Shown here: piece after piece, positions 27,259 to 35,471 of the stretch | Numbering within the stretch: position 1 is the stretch's first letter | How the letters are laid out: each line of letters opens with the position of its first letter | Assembly (NCBI RefSeq): GCF_017313085.1 | Contig: NZ_JAFLNF010000006.1 | Location: forward strand, 62,001 to 126,000 | DNA: 64,000 bases | Direction of reading: 5' to 3' | Source of the DNA: Roseibium limicola | GTDB lineage: Bacteria > Pseudomonadota > Alphaproteobacteria > Rhizobiales > Stappiaceae | Notes under the pieces: generated by a model | Told to the model about the DNA's origin: nothing | Seen by the model: the letters and a program-made list of their open reading frames with translations, nothing else | The model's database searches: none | Program-made: the position numbers and the translations under genes

Positions 27259-28305
27259 TCAGGATCTGTTAAGAGAACATCCAAGTTCCTCGGCCAATGC
27301 ATTCATGCTCGGATCAATCGCGAAAATCTCACTGCTGGCGAGAAGCAGTTCTCGGGCTTCCGCAGTTCGCCCGGAGGCAGCCAGCCAGGTGGCGCGTCGA
27401 AATGGCAGTTGCTTGCGCCAGCGCTTAGGCACGGTGACAAGAACAGGGTCGGCAGTGACCTGAGCTTCCGCGCGCTCCAGCATGGCCACAGCCTCTTCCA
27501 GCTGGCCATCTCGCGCAAGAACCTCCGCCGCCAGTCTCTGCATGCCCGGATTTTCATCAAATCCGGCAAGCGATGTTACCGCCTCGGCGGTCAGAGGTTC
27601 TGAATTGGTGAAAGCAACAAACAGCGCGCCAAAACCCGCGAGATCCGCGCGACCGTCTTGGCGAAGGATCCCCTTGGACGTCAGCTCATGTGCCGGGTCT
27701 CTCTCGAAGGTCATGATGATACGGCGAATGAGATTGAGGCTGAAGAGGTGGTCATGGCTACCGTGGGAGGATGAGAGTAGGTGTATCTGGGCAAATGGCA
27801 GGTGCTTTTGCGCCAAAGCCGCATTGCCTGCATCCACCGGGTCCAGGCATCCCCAGTACAGGTGAAATGGCAGTGTCGGGGCAGAACCCTTGTCTGGAAC
27901 GGGAAGGTCGATTCCCGTCCCGGCAAAACGCCCTGAGATTTCCAAAGAAGTTTGCGGGGTAACGCCTGCTTCCAGGCTGCGCGAGCCCGGTTGTCCGAGC
28001 CGCAGTTCCGTGCCGTAGGCATGCACGGTACCATCTTTTCGGCGCAATCCGGTTCTCAAGGCAGCATACCCGCCCATGGATGAGCCATAAAAAACAATAC
28101 GGTCAGGGGCGAAAAGCCGTATGGCTTCATCGATCGCCTGATCGATTTCGGCATCCAGCCCGACGTACCAGGTGCCCTGCGCATCATTGAGGAAGAGACA
28201 GCTATGGCGGGTGCGCCCAAACAGCCGTTCTAGCCCGAACTTACCTACAGGAATTCTGACCTGGGAAAACACAACGACGAGAATGCCGCTTGTGCCCGGG
28301 TGCAT
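27259..28305 (-). CDS. Alpha/beta hydrolase fold protein with helical, TPR-like C-terminus
   Basis: A 348-residue protein of unknown substrate. The first 200 residues look like an alpha/beta hydrolase: nucleophile elbow YGSSMGGYAAL with Ser76, and a late GSHDHLF that can supply the His. The last 120 residues are Ala/Leu-rich helical hairpins (QRLAAEVLARDGQLEEAVAMLERAE; ATWLAASGRTAEARELLL) as in TPR proteins. No signal peptide. It follows the Blh-type phosphatase gene on the same strand with 30 bases between, so they may be co-transcribed. Similar proteins occur in glycan loci, but nothing here proves that role. Confidence 0.6.
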   Translation of the reverse strand: MHPGTSGILVVVFSQVRIPVGKFGLERLFGRTRHSCLFLNDAQGTWYVGLDAEIDQAIDEAIRLFAPDRIVFYGSSMGGYAALRTGLRRKDGTVHAYGTELRLGQPGSRSLEAGVTPQTSLEISGRFAGTGIDLPVPDKGSAPTLPFHLYWGCLDPVDAGNAALAQKHLPFAQIHLLSSSHGSHDHLFSLNLIRRIIMTFERDPAHELTSKGILRQDGRADLAGFGALFVAFTNSEPLTAEAVTSLAGFDENPGMQRLAAEVLARDGQLEEAVAMLERAEAQVTADPVLVTVPKRWRKQLPFRRATWLAASGRTAEARELLLASSEIFAIDPSMNALAEELGCSLNRS

Positions 28306-28335
28306 TCGATGATCAAGACGGGCCGTCAGGAGGAC

Positions 28336-28749
28336 TTACTCTTCCAGCCGATGCGCGATGCCAGCCATGTTGTAGCCAGCCCGTCCCGCAGCTTCGAGGA
28401 TTTCATTTACAGGCTTCTGTCCGCTCTGGCTCAGGGACCAGAGTATCGTACAGCGGGTGCCCGAGCGGCAATAGGCGAAGACGGGTTTCGGCAGTTCGGC
28501 CATCAGGTCCTGAAACGCGCTGCCGTCCTCATCGAGCACCATGCCTGAGGCGACCGGCTGATGCCGGACTTCAAGACCGGCGCTCTTGGCCGCAGCTGCG
28601 ACCTCGTCGAAGGAAAGCTGGCCTGGGTCCTCGTCGTCCGGACGATTGCAGATCAGGGACTTGTAGCCAAGGGCCGCGATCTGGGCGACATCCGCCAGCG
28701 TGATCTGCGGGCTGACGGTCAAGTCCTCGTTGATCTTTCTAGGATCCAT
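28336..28749 (-). CDS. TIGR01244/DUF442 family phosphatase-like sulfur transferase (Blh type)
   Basis: A 137-residue protein with the protein-tyrosine-phosphatase/rhodanese-like fold. The active loop is Cys94-Arg-Ser-Gly-Thr-Arg99, the conserved loop of the beta-lactamase-hydrolase-like family, and the N-terminal SLICNRPDDEDPGQLSF is a family signature. Family members are proposed to act in sulfide handling together with persulfide dioxygenase when fused to it; here the domain stands alone. GGGAAGGA lies ahead of the ATG. Substrate unknown. Confidence 0.85.
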   Translation of the reverse strand: MDPRKINEDLTVSPQITLADVAQIAALGYKSLICNRPDDEDPGQLSFDEVAAAAKSAGLEVRHQPVASGMVLDEDGSAFQDLMAELPKPVFAYCRSGTRCTILWSLSQSGQKPVNEILEAAGRAGYNMAGIAHRLEE

Positions 28750-28865
28750 GCTCGTGTCCTTCCCTTAATTCTGCTTTGTCGCTTTTGTTAGTGACACATG
28801 TTTGGTTCGGCAAACAAGCACGAACGGCGAATGTCGTGTGTGGAGTACTTTTTTCGTAAAATATC

Positions 28866-30893
28866 TTACTGAGCAGGCAGAGTGTTGTTTGGCGGTTCCA
28901 CTGCCAGGACCACGTCGGTTCCGTTTTCTCTTTCACGGGTCAATGCGCCGTCAAGATCGGCAACAGGGTTGTCCTTCAGGTCGGGCGCCTGCCGGTCGAT
29001 CTTCGGTCCGGAGAATTCCCCCATCGGCCGCACGATCTCTTCATGCAGCACGGAGCCGGTGAACAGGGGCAGAAGCCGTGGGCCATCAAGCACCGCATAG
29101 CGGCTCGGCCAAAGCCGCAGGACCCACCGGCTGTCATTGGGCACGCCATCGTCATCCTTGCGGATCAGTGTCAATTCCGGCTGGCGGCCGTTCTGAGTGC
29201 GGGGCAGTGCGGGGAGGTCTTCGGCGGGCGTTTGCCCGACGACGAAGCCTGACGCACTTGTCAGCGACCACTCGGGTGCTTCACGCCATCCCTTGCGCTG
29301 CAGCACTGCGGAAAGTCGTTGCGGATCGCCGGCGTATTGAATGACCAGCGGTTCCTGGGTGTCACCGCTTAGCTCAATTCGTTTGGCAGGCAGCTGTGCC
29401 CAGGCGAAGGAGCGCCAGGTACTTGCTGTCATCAAGGTTCGCTCGCTGCGCGGGGCGTAGGTCTCAAGCGCGCTGGGCAGCGTCGCCATCGCATGCCAGG
29501 TGCCGATTGCAGCGACCGAAACGACAATCAGTCCGGTCAGCGTCAGCCGCCCTACCTTTTCGTTGTGAATGGGCGAGAAGACAAAAGCAAAGGCCGCAAC
29601 CATCGCCGTGCCGAACAACAATCCCGCGAGGACGTCCGACAGCCAGTGCGCGCCCAGATAGACCCGGGAAAACCCGATGGCGATGATGTAGATCGCCGTT
29701 AGCGAGAAAATACCGGCCTTGGCCCAGCGGCTCCGTTCATGGGCGATGAGGACGGCGCAGATACCGAAGAGAACCGTGTTTAATGTGGCGTGTCCGCTCG
29801 GAACGGAAAGCATTTCCGCCCCGGCATAAAGGTCCATCGGTCGGGATCTTTGCAAAAGCACCTTGACCACAGGAACGAACAGGGCGGTTCCGGCCATGGC
29901 AATCAGGAAACCAGTGCCGCGCCGCCAGGCCTTGCGGGCAAACAGATAGGCGGTGATCACGGCGGCCACGAGGGTGACCACGATGCCGTCGCCGAACTGG
30001 GTGATGGTCACCATCAGCTTGTCGCCGATGGGAGAGCGCAGGCTGTCGAACATGTTCAGGATGGCGACATCGGCACGCACCATCGGTTCGCCCGGTGCTA
30101 TCTCTCCGATAAACCAGAAGAACAGCGGCATTGACGCCAGCAGAAAGGCCGCGGAGATGAGCATGCCGGCGGAGCGTGGGTTTTGAGGATCGAAAACCTC
30201 TGCGATCCATTGAGACAGGCGGTCAGAACGTCGAGAGAAATAGCCGACAATCGCCGCATGTGCGTTGGGGAACAGCGGCATGATGATCAGGATCAGCCAG
30301 CGGCCCAGCATGATGACCAGGAACGTCACGACACAGAGGCCACCAACGACGAAGGCCAGTCGGCCGCTGACCTGGCCAATTGCATCGAGAGCCGATCCCG
30401 CCAGAATTCCCGGCCCGAGATGCGCCAATGTCCATGCCAACGCCGAAGCAATATTGATGAGCGTGAAGCGGGTGGCATTCATGCCGACCATGCCGGCGAT
30501 CCCCGGCACCACGGATTTCACGCCGGGAACGAAGCGGCCGATGAAGACGCTCTTGCCACCATGGAGCTTGAAGAACTCTTCGCCCCGATCCAGAAGGCTG
30601 CCATAGCGTGACAACGGCCAGATCTTGCGAACGTGATCCTTGTAGAAATACCCGAACCAATAGGAGACTGCGTCGCCGAGGGTGGCGCCAACAGTGGTCC
30701 AGATGAAGATCGACAGCGGGTCGAGCTTGCCCAATCCGATCAGTGTTCCCGCTCCGACCAGTACCACGGTGCTGGGAACCACCAGTCCGATGATGAAGAG
30801 CGCTTCGCCCATGGCGGCGGCAAAACAGATGATCCCGGCGAGACCGGGATTGTCGCCGATGAAATTCACGAGATTTTCGAGAATCGCAGTCAA
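28866..30893 (-). CDS. Triple-domain inner-membrane protein: DedA/SNARE-associated, PAP2 phosphatase and LssY C-terminal domains
   Basis: A 675-residue polytopic membrane protein. Residues 1-215 or so form a DedA/VTT domain (GEALFIIGLVVPSTVVLVGAG; FIGRFVPGVKSVVPGIAGM). Residues 230-450 form a PAP2 lipid phosphatase with all three motifs: KVLLQRSRP, VPSGHATLN and SRVYLGAHWLSDVL. The last 200 residues resemble the LssY C-terminal domain (LQRKGWREAPEWSL; DDDGVPNDSRWVLRLWPSRY). DedA proteins flip lipid carriers and PAP2 proteins remove phosphate from them, so the fusion may recycle undecaprenyl phosphate or dephosphorylate phospholipid. It is transcribed away from the PPK2 gene. Confidence 0.88.
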   Translation of the reverse strand: MTAILENLVNFIGDNPGLAGIICFAAAMGEALFIIGLVVPSTVVLVGAGTLIGLGKLDPLSIFIWTTVGATLGDAVSYWFGYFYKDHVRKIWPLSRYGSLLDRGEEFFKLHGGKSVFIGRFVPGVKSVVPGIAGMVGMNATRFTLINIASALAWTLAHLGPGILAGSALDAIGQVSGRLAFVVGGLCVVTFLVIMLGRWLILIIMPLFPNAHAAIVGYFSRRSDRLSQWIAEVFDPQNPRSAGMLISAAFLLASMPLFFWFIGEIAPGEPMVRADVAILNMFDSLRSPIGDKLMVTITQFGDGIVVTLVAAVITAYLFARKAWRRGTGFLIAMAGTALFVPVVKVLLQRSRPMDLYAGAEMLSVPSGHATLNTVLFGICAVLIAHERSRWAKAGIFSLTAIYIIAIGFSRVYLGAHWLSDVLAGLLFGTAMVAAFAFVFSPIHNEKVGRLTLTGLIVVSVAAIGTWHAMATLPSALETYAPRSERTLMTASTWRSFAWAQLPAKRIELSGDTQEPLVIQYAGDPQRLSAVLQRKGWREAPEWSLTSASGFVVGQTPAEDLPALPRTQNGRQPELTLIRKDDDGVPNDSRWVLRLWPSRYAVLDGPRLLPLFTGSVLHEEIVRPMGEFSGPKIDRQAPDLKDNPVADLDGALTRERENGTDVVLAVEPPNNTLPAQ

Positions 30894-31229
30894 GGAAATC
30901 TAAGCTCGCGTCGCTGGCCGGATCTCTCGGACGATGAGAAAGCGGGCGGGTCCTGAGGACTATGAAGTGAGCTTCATATAGGCAGAAATCTTCCGCCTCA
31001 ACAGAGGAAGCGAGGCGGATTGTTCCGCCGACCTGAAAGGGCGCAGCGGGGACCCGACTTGCGACCACTTTATGCAACACTCTGTGCCCGGTTATGGTGA
31101 ACGAATGGCTAATGTTGCGGAACTATTCTCATCCGCACTCGCTTTTGACATAAGCTACCGGCAAAGTTCCGGGTTAAGGGATCTCACATTTCGCGACGGG
31201 GATCGTCGGCCTTTAAAGGAAATTCATTG
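30894..31229. other. Divergent intergenic region without a recognised gene
   Basis: 336 bases between the DedA-PAP2 and PPK2-type genes. It must hold both promoters. I see no palindromic operator or RNA; the PPK2 gene's ribosome-binding site AAAGGA is at 31215-31220. Confidence 0.5.
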
Positions 31230-32696
31230 ATGTTCGCTTCCGCCCAATTGCCGCAAACACTCGACAAGTCGGATTTCAAGGAGCTGGAGCCGCAGCTGCG
31301 CGACGATCTCTTGAAGGCGCAACTCGAGATGATCGAACGGAAGGACTTTTCGGTGATTATCCTGGTGGATGGCCTGGACGGCGCGGGGAAGGGCGAATCC
31401 ATTGCCCGGCTCTACGGCTGGATGGAAGCCCGGCATCTGGTCTGCAATGCCTACAGTGAGCCGAGCAAGGAAGCACGCCAGCATCCGCCATTCTGGCGCT
31501 ACTGGCGCGATCTGCCGGCGAAGGGCGAAACTGCCGTGGTTTTCGGCAGCTGGTATCAGCCAATTTTGCGGGCACGGATCTACGGCGAGCTAGATGACGA
31601 TGGTTTCCAGCGCGAGATGATGAAGGTCCGGCGCTTTGAGGAAATGCTGGCCAACGAAGGCGTGCTGATCCTCAAGTTCTGGTACGTTCTGCCAGCCGAT
31701 GTGCAGAAACAGCGCCTCAAGGCAATCGAGAAGAAAAAGGCAGCTCGGCATGTGCTGGCTGACTGGTCGACACTGAAAAACCGTGACAAGGCGAGCCAAA
31801 CCGGGGAAGAAATCATTTTGGCGACGAGCAAGGGCTATGCGCCGTGGTTCGTGATCCCGTCAGAAGATGCGGAATATCGGGATGCAGCTCTGGCGCAGAC
31901 GATCACCCGATCGATCAACCTGAAGCTGGCCGATGGCACCGCAAAGCAGGTGGCAGCGCCCCCGGTGGTCGGCGGTCTGGAAAAGCGCAGCGCGCTGGAT
32001 GCCATCGACCTCAGTGCTTCCCTCGACAAGAAGACTTACGAAAAACGGCGCGACGACCTGCAGGAAATGCTCTCCGAGATTTCCGATACCAAGAAGTTTG
32101 CCAAACGTGGCATGGTCCTGGTGTTTCAGGGCAATGATGCAGCCGGCAAGGGCGGGACCATTCGCCGGGTCATCCGCCCGCTGGATCCACGGATCTATCA
32201 GGTGCATCCCATTTCCGCGCCCAGCGATGAAGAGAAGGCCCGGCCTTACCTTTGGCGGTTCTGGCGCAGACTACCCCGGCGTGGGCATGTCGCGATTTTC
32301 GATCGCTCCTGGTACGAGCGCGTGCTGGTGGAGCGGGTTGAAGGCTATGCCAGCCATGAAGAGTGGCTGCGCGCCTATGATGAGATCAACAGTTTCGAAG
32401 CTGAGCTGGTCGGACACGGCTACCTCGTCTGCAAATTCTGGCTGTCGATCAGCGCCGAGGAGCAGCTGCGGCGGTTCAAGGCGCGCGAGGAGACATCCTA
32501 CAAGCAGCACAAGATCACTGATGACGACTGGCGCAACCGGTTGAAGTGGGACCAATATGCCATCGCAGCCGGTGACATGATCGACCGCACCTCGACGCGG
32601 GACGCACCATGGAAACTGGTCTCATCCGAAGACAAGCGCCACGCTCGGGTGGAGGTTCTACAAACGATCTGCGACCGTCTGAAGGAAGAGCTTTAA
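31230..32696 (+). CDS. pap: Polyphosphate:AMP phosphotransferase (double-domain PPK2, class II)
   Basis: A 488-residue protein made of two tandem PPK2 domains. The first has Walker A-like GLDGAGKGES near residue 50 and the second GNDAAGKGGT near residue 308. The second domain also has FDRSWYERVLVERVEG, the catalytic lid motif of active PPK2. In the first, the matching region reads FGSWYQPILRARIYG, without the Asp-Arg pair, so it is probably structural, as described for Pseudomonas PAP. The enzyme uses polyphosphate to phosphorylate AMP to ADP. A TTG one codon upstream is possible, but AAAGGA fits the ATG at 31230. Confidence 0.92.
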   Translation: MFASAQLPQTLDKSDFKELEPQLRDDLLKAQLEMIERKDFSVIILVDGLDGAGKGESIARLYGWMEARHLVCNAYSEPSKEARQHPPFWRYWRDLPAKGETAVVFGSWYQPILRARIYGELDDDGFQREMMKVRRFEEMLANEGVLILKFWYVLPADVQKQRLKAIEKKKAARHVLADWSTLKNRDKASQTGEEIILATSKGYAPWFVIPSEDAEYRDAALAQTITRSINLKLADGTAKQVAAPPVVGGLEKRSALDAIDLSASLDKKTYEKRRDDLQEMLSEISDTKKFAKRGMVLVFQGNDAAGKGGTIRRVIRPLDPRIYQVHPISAPSDEEKARPYLWRFWRRLPRRGHVAIFDRSWYERVLVERVEGYASHEEWLRAYDEINSFEAELVGHGYLVCKFWLSISAEEQLRRFKAREETSYKQHKITDDDWRNRLKWDQYAIAAGDMIDRTSTRDAPWKLVSSEDKRHARVEVLQTICDRLKEEL

Positions 32697-32734
32697 GCTC
32701 TCCCTCCAGGGCGATGGCAAGGGCTCGGGAGGGA

Positions 32735-33922
32735 TCAGACAGGCGTCAGCGCATCGTTCAGATAGTCGATGGCCGCTTGAACGCCACCGCGATCACAGGC
32801 AACGCGGCTTTGCAGCAGGCCCAACTCCAGAGAGGAGAGCGTACCGAGCAGCATGACCGCGTTGACGTGCCCCATATGTCCTATGCGCAGGCCCTTGCCG
32901 GCCAGTTCACCGATCGTGCCGCCGACCGTCACGCCGCAGGTCTCGCGGGCGAAAGCCCGGACCGGTGCGGGATCCGCATCGTTGAAACGAATGACCGAAA
33001 CGCTGTCGGAACGGGAGGCTGGGTCGAGGATGTTCATCTCCAGCGCGCCCTTGCCGCCCCAGACCGCGACCGCACGACGGGTGGCCTCCGCCAACAACCT
33101 GTGACGCTGCCAGACGGCGTCCAGGCCTTCCGCTTCGATCATCCTCAAGGCTTCACGGAAGCCGAACAGCAGATGTTCCGGCGGCGTGCCGCAGTATTTT
33201 TGATAGTGCTCGGGCCCGTTACGGAAGGTCCAGTCGAAGTAGTTTACGCGCATGTCGGCGGTCTTGTGAGCCTCAATAGCGCGCGGTCCAGCAGCGACAA
33301 AGGACAGGCCGGGGGGCGTCATCAGTCCCTTCTGCGATCCGGTTAGGGCAATGTCGACGCCCCAGGCATCCATCTCAAAGGGAACACATCCGAGTGAAGC
33401 AATGGTGTCGACCATCAGCAGAGCCGGGTGCCAGGCCGCATCCATGGCGCGGCGGATACCTGAAATATCATTGAGAGCACCAGAGGCGGTGTCGACCTGC
33501 ACGACCAGGATGGCCTTGATCGAATGGCCCTTGTCGGCACGCAGGTGTTCTTCGAGCGCTGCTACGTCGACAGGCTTGCGCCAATCTCCAGGGAATACTT
33601 CCATCTCCAGTCCTGAGATGCAGGCAGCTTCACCCCAACCTAGGGCAAATCGACCGGACTCCAGAACCAGCACCTTGTCGCCGCGCGACAGCGTGTTGGT
33701 CAACGCCGCATCCCAGGCGCCATGACCGTTGGCGGCGTAGATGTAGGGTGTTCCGGATGTGCGGAAGAGGGTCTTCAGGCCCTGAAGGCAGACCTCGGTG
33801 GTTTCGACCAGCGGACCTTCGTAGATATCGACGGCGGGGCGATGCATGGCGCGCAAAACTTCATCGGGGACGTTTGTCGGACCCGGGATCATCAAGAATT
33901 CTTTGCCGTTGCGAAGTGTCAT
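32735..33922 (-). CDS. Serine-glyoxylate aminotransferase family enzyme
   Basis: A 395-residue class V PLP-dependent aminotransferase. The PLP lysine is Lys198 in LTGSQKGLM, and VDTIASLGCVPFEMDAWGVD supplies the Asp that pairs with the pyridine nitrogen. MIPGPTNVPDEVLRAM is the typical N-terminal substrate loop. Close relatives convert glyoxylate and serine (or alanine) to glycine and hydroxypyruvate (or pyruvate). It is convergent with the PPK2 gene. No serine-cycle genes adjoin it, so a methylotrophic role is not supported here. Confidence 0.9.
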   Translation of the reverse strand: MTLRNGKEFLMIPGPTNVPDEVLRAMHRPAVDIYEGPLVETTEVCLQGLKTLFRTSGTPYIYAANGHGAWDAALTNTLSRGDKVLVLESGRFALGWGEAACISGLEMEVFPGDWRKPVDVAALEEHLRADKGHSIKAILVVQVDTASGALNDISGIRRAMDAAWHPALLMVDTIASLGCVPFEMDAWGVDIALTGSQKGLMTPPGLSFVAAGPRAIEAHKTADMRVNYFDWTFRNGPEHYQKYCGTPPEHLLFGFREALRMIEAEGLDAVWQRHRLLAEATRRAVAVWGGKGALEMNILDPASRSDSVSVIRFNDADPAPVRAFARETCGVTVGGTIGELAGKGLRIGHMGHVNAVMLLGTLSSLELGLLQSRVACDRGGVQAAIDYLNDALTPV

Positions 33923-34418
33923 GAACAGACCTCTTGGGGTGGAAAACGCTTCGCACGCGGGGAAGCAAAGGAGTGAAGCTCAATCTAGGCGAATTCATCG
34001 GGACGAAAAAATCACAAATCCTGATACGTCGCGTCGGTTCTGTTGATGGATTGTTGAGCATGCCTGATAATTGGGATTGGTAGTAATGCCAAGTCACAAG
34101 ATTAATTTGTGCGTTGGGCCCAGAAAGCGGTTTGGCATCAGGGCAAATCAGCCTAAGGACTGTGGTTAAGCAACCGTTAAGTATCCGGCCTGACCTGTCC
34201 CGATGAGCTTGGGTTCACCGGCTTTTGGCTTTCGACAGTCTGCCCATCGGACTGCTTTGATGTCACTTTCTCATGCGTTGGAAGTCGGCCTGGAGCAGTT
34301 CAAGTCACAAAGTGGCTGACCATGATGCTGGTGCGTCTTGTCGATGCAACGGTAAGCAGCAAAACTATGAGGGCAAAAGCCCCTTGAGATCACAACGGCA
34401 CGACGAGCGGACCCCGGC
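33923..34418. other. Gene-free stretch between the aminotransferase and amidohydrolase genes
   Basis: 496 bases between divergent genes. It contains a CtrA-type box at 34166-34180. Apart from that I see no open frame, RNA or strong hairpin; the last 90 bases before 34419 contain a weak GGGC/GCCC stem near 34371-34384. Confidence 0.5.
34166..34180. promoter_or_regulatory. CtrA-type binding site
   Basis: TTAAGCAACCGTTAA is two TTAA half-sites exactly seven bases apart. It matches the TTAA-N7-TTAAC consensus of the alphaproteobacterial cell-cycle regulator CtrA, except that G replaces the final C. It lies 239 bases before the amidohydrolase-like gene. Assignment rests on the motif only. Confidence 0.45.
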
Positions 34419-35441
34419 ATGATCGTTACCCACATGGGACGAAGTCCTTTGCTTTTATGTCTGCCTCACTCCGGTGAGCAGATGCATGCCGCTGTGGGGG
34501 GGCGCTTCAGCGCGACAGGCCGTTTGCAGACGGATCTGTCCTGGCGTCTGGAGCAGGTGCTCGACATTGCAACGCAACTGGATGCCACCATCGTGCGTCA
34601 GCCGACGTCGCGGCTGGTGATCGACGTCGACGTCGACCCTGGCAAGCCTGAGGCCGTCAACGCCATTCGGGTTGGTGAAGCACTCTGCCCGGCAATGACA
34701 CTGGATCAGCGCCGTATCTACAAGGAAGGTGAAGAGCCTGGTCCTGTGGAAATGGAAGAGCGCCGGCTTCTCTATCATGCGCCGTTCCATCAGGCTCTTG
34801 CCGAGCAGGTCGCGAGACTGCGCGACTTGCATAATACGGTTGTCGTGTTCGATTGTCAGTCGACGCGCTCGAGACTGCGCGGCATCCGCGATGAGCCTTT
34901 GCCGACCGTTTGTCTCGGCACGCGACAGGACACCAGCTGCGATGTGAGCTTGCGTCGTCGATTTGAGCGGTCGTTGAAGGAAACCAGCGAGCTCAGCCTG
35001 GATGCAAACCGCTTTGTGACCGGCGGCTATATTGCTAGCCGCTATGGTCAGCCTGAACGCGGCATTAACGCCATGACCATGCAGGTCTCCCAGGCGGCCT
35101 ACTTGCGTCACGAAAGCCCGCCCTTCGAACCGGATCGTGGTTTGGTGTCGCGGCTGCGCCAGGTCTTGCTCGAAGTGATGTCTGCTTGCAGTGACTGGGC
35201 CAGGACGCGCGATATGATGCAGGCTGCCAGCCAGTCCGAATCCGCTCTTGGCACGGGCTTTGGTCAGGCGCTGGATGAGCTTGCTGGCCTGTCCGGTCTG
35301 ACCTCCCTTTCGAGTATCCCGGCTGGCGCTTCCACACGCATTCGGCTGCGCACTCAGTCCAATACAGGGCAAGCCCCCTCGGACGGCGAAGATCATGCAA
35401 AGGTCGAAAGCCAGGCGGTCTTACACAAGGCAGGCGTCTGA
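34419..35441 (+). CDS. N-formylglutamate amidohydrolase family protein
   Basis: A 340-residue protein of the FGase family, which removes formate from N-formylglutamate in histidine breakdown. The N-terminal LLLCLPHSGEQM matches the metal-binding start of the family, RLVIDVDVDPGKPEA follows the usual R-x-x-D-x-N/D-R pattern, and VVVFDCQSTRSR corresponds to the D-x-H-S metal site, here D-C-Q-S. Because the His of D-x-H-S appears as Gln, activity is in doubt. No hut genes adjoin it. GGACCC precedes the ATG at 34419; Met6 is an alternative start. The last 60 residues are Ser/Thr-rich and probably disordered. Confidence 0.8.
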   Translation: MIVTHMGRSPLLLCLPHSGEQMHAAVGGRFSATGRLQTDLSWRLEQVLDIATQLDATIVRQPTSRLVIDVDVDPGKPEAVNAIRVGEALCPAMTLDQRRIYKEGEEPGPVEMEERRLLYHAPFHQALAEQVARLRDLHNTVVVFDCQSTRSRLRGIRDEPLPTVCLGTRQDTSCDVSLRRRFERSLKETSELSLDANRFVTGGYIASRYGQPERGINAMTMQVSQAAYLRHESPPFEPDRGLVSRLRQVLLEVMSACSDWARTRDMMQAASQSESALGTGFGQALDELAGLSGLTSLSSIPAGASTRIRLRTQSNTGQAPSDGEDHAKVESQAVLHKAGV

Positions 35442-35471
35442 CGGTCTTTTTGGGCTAGATTTGGAAGCGCT

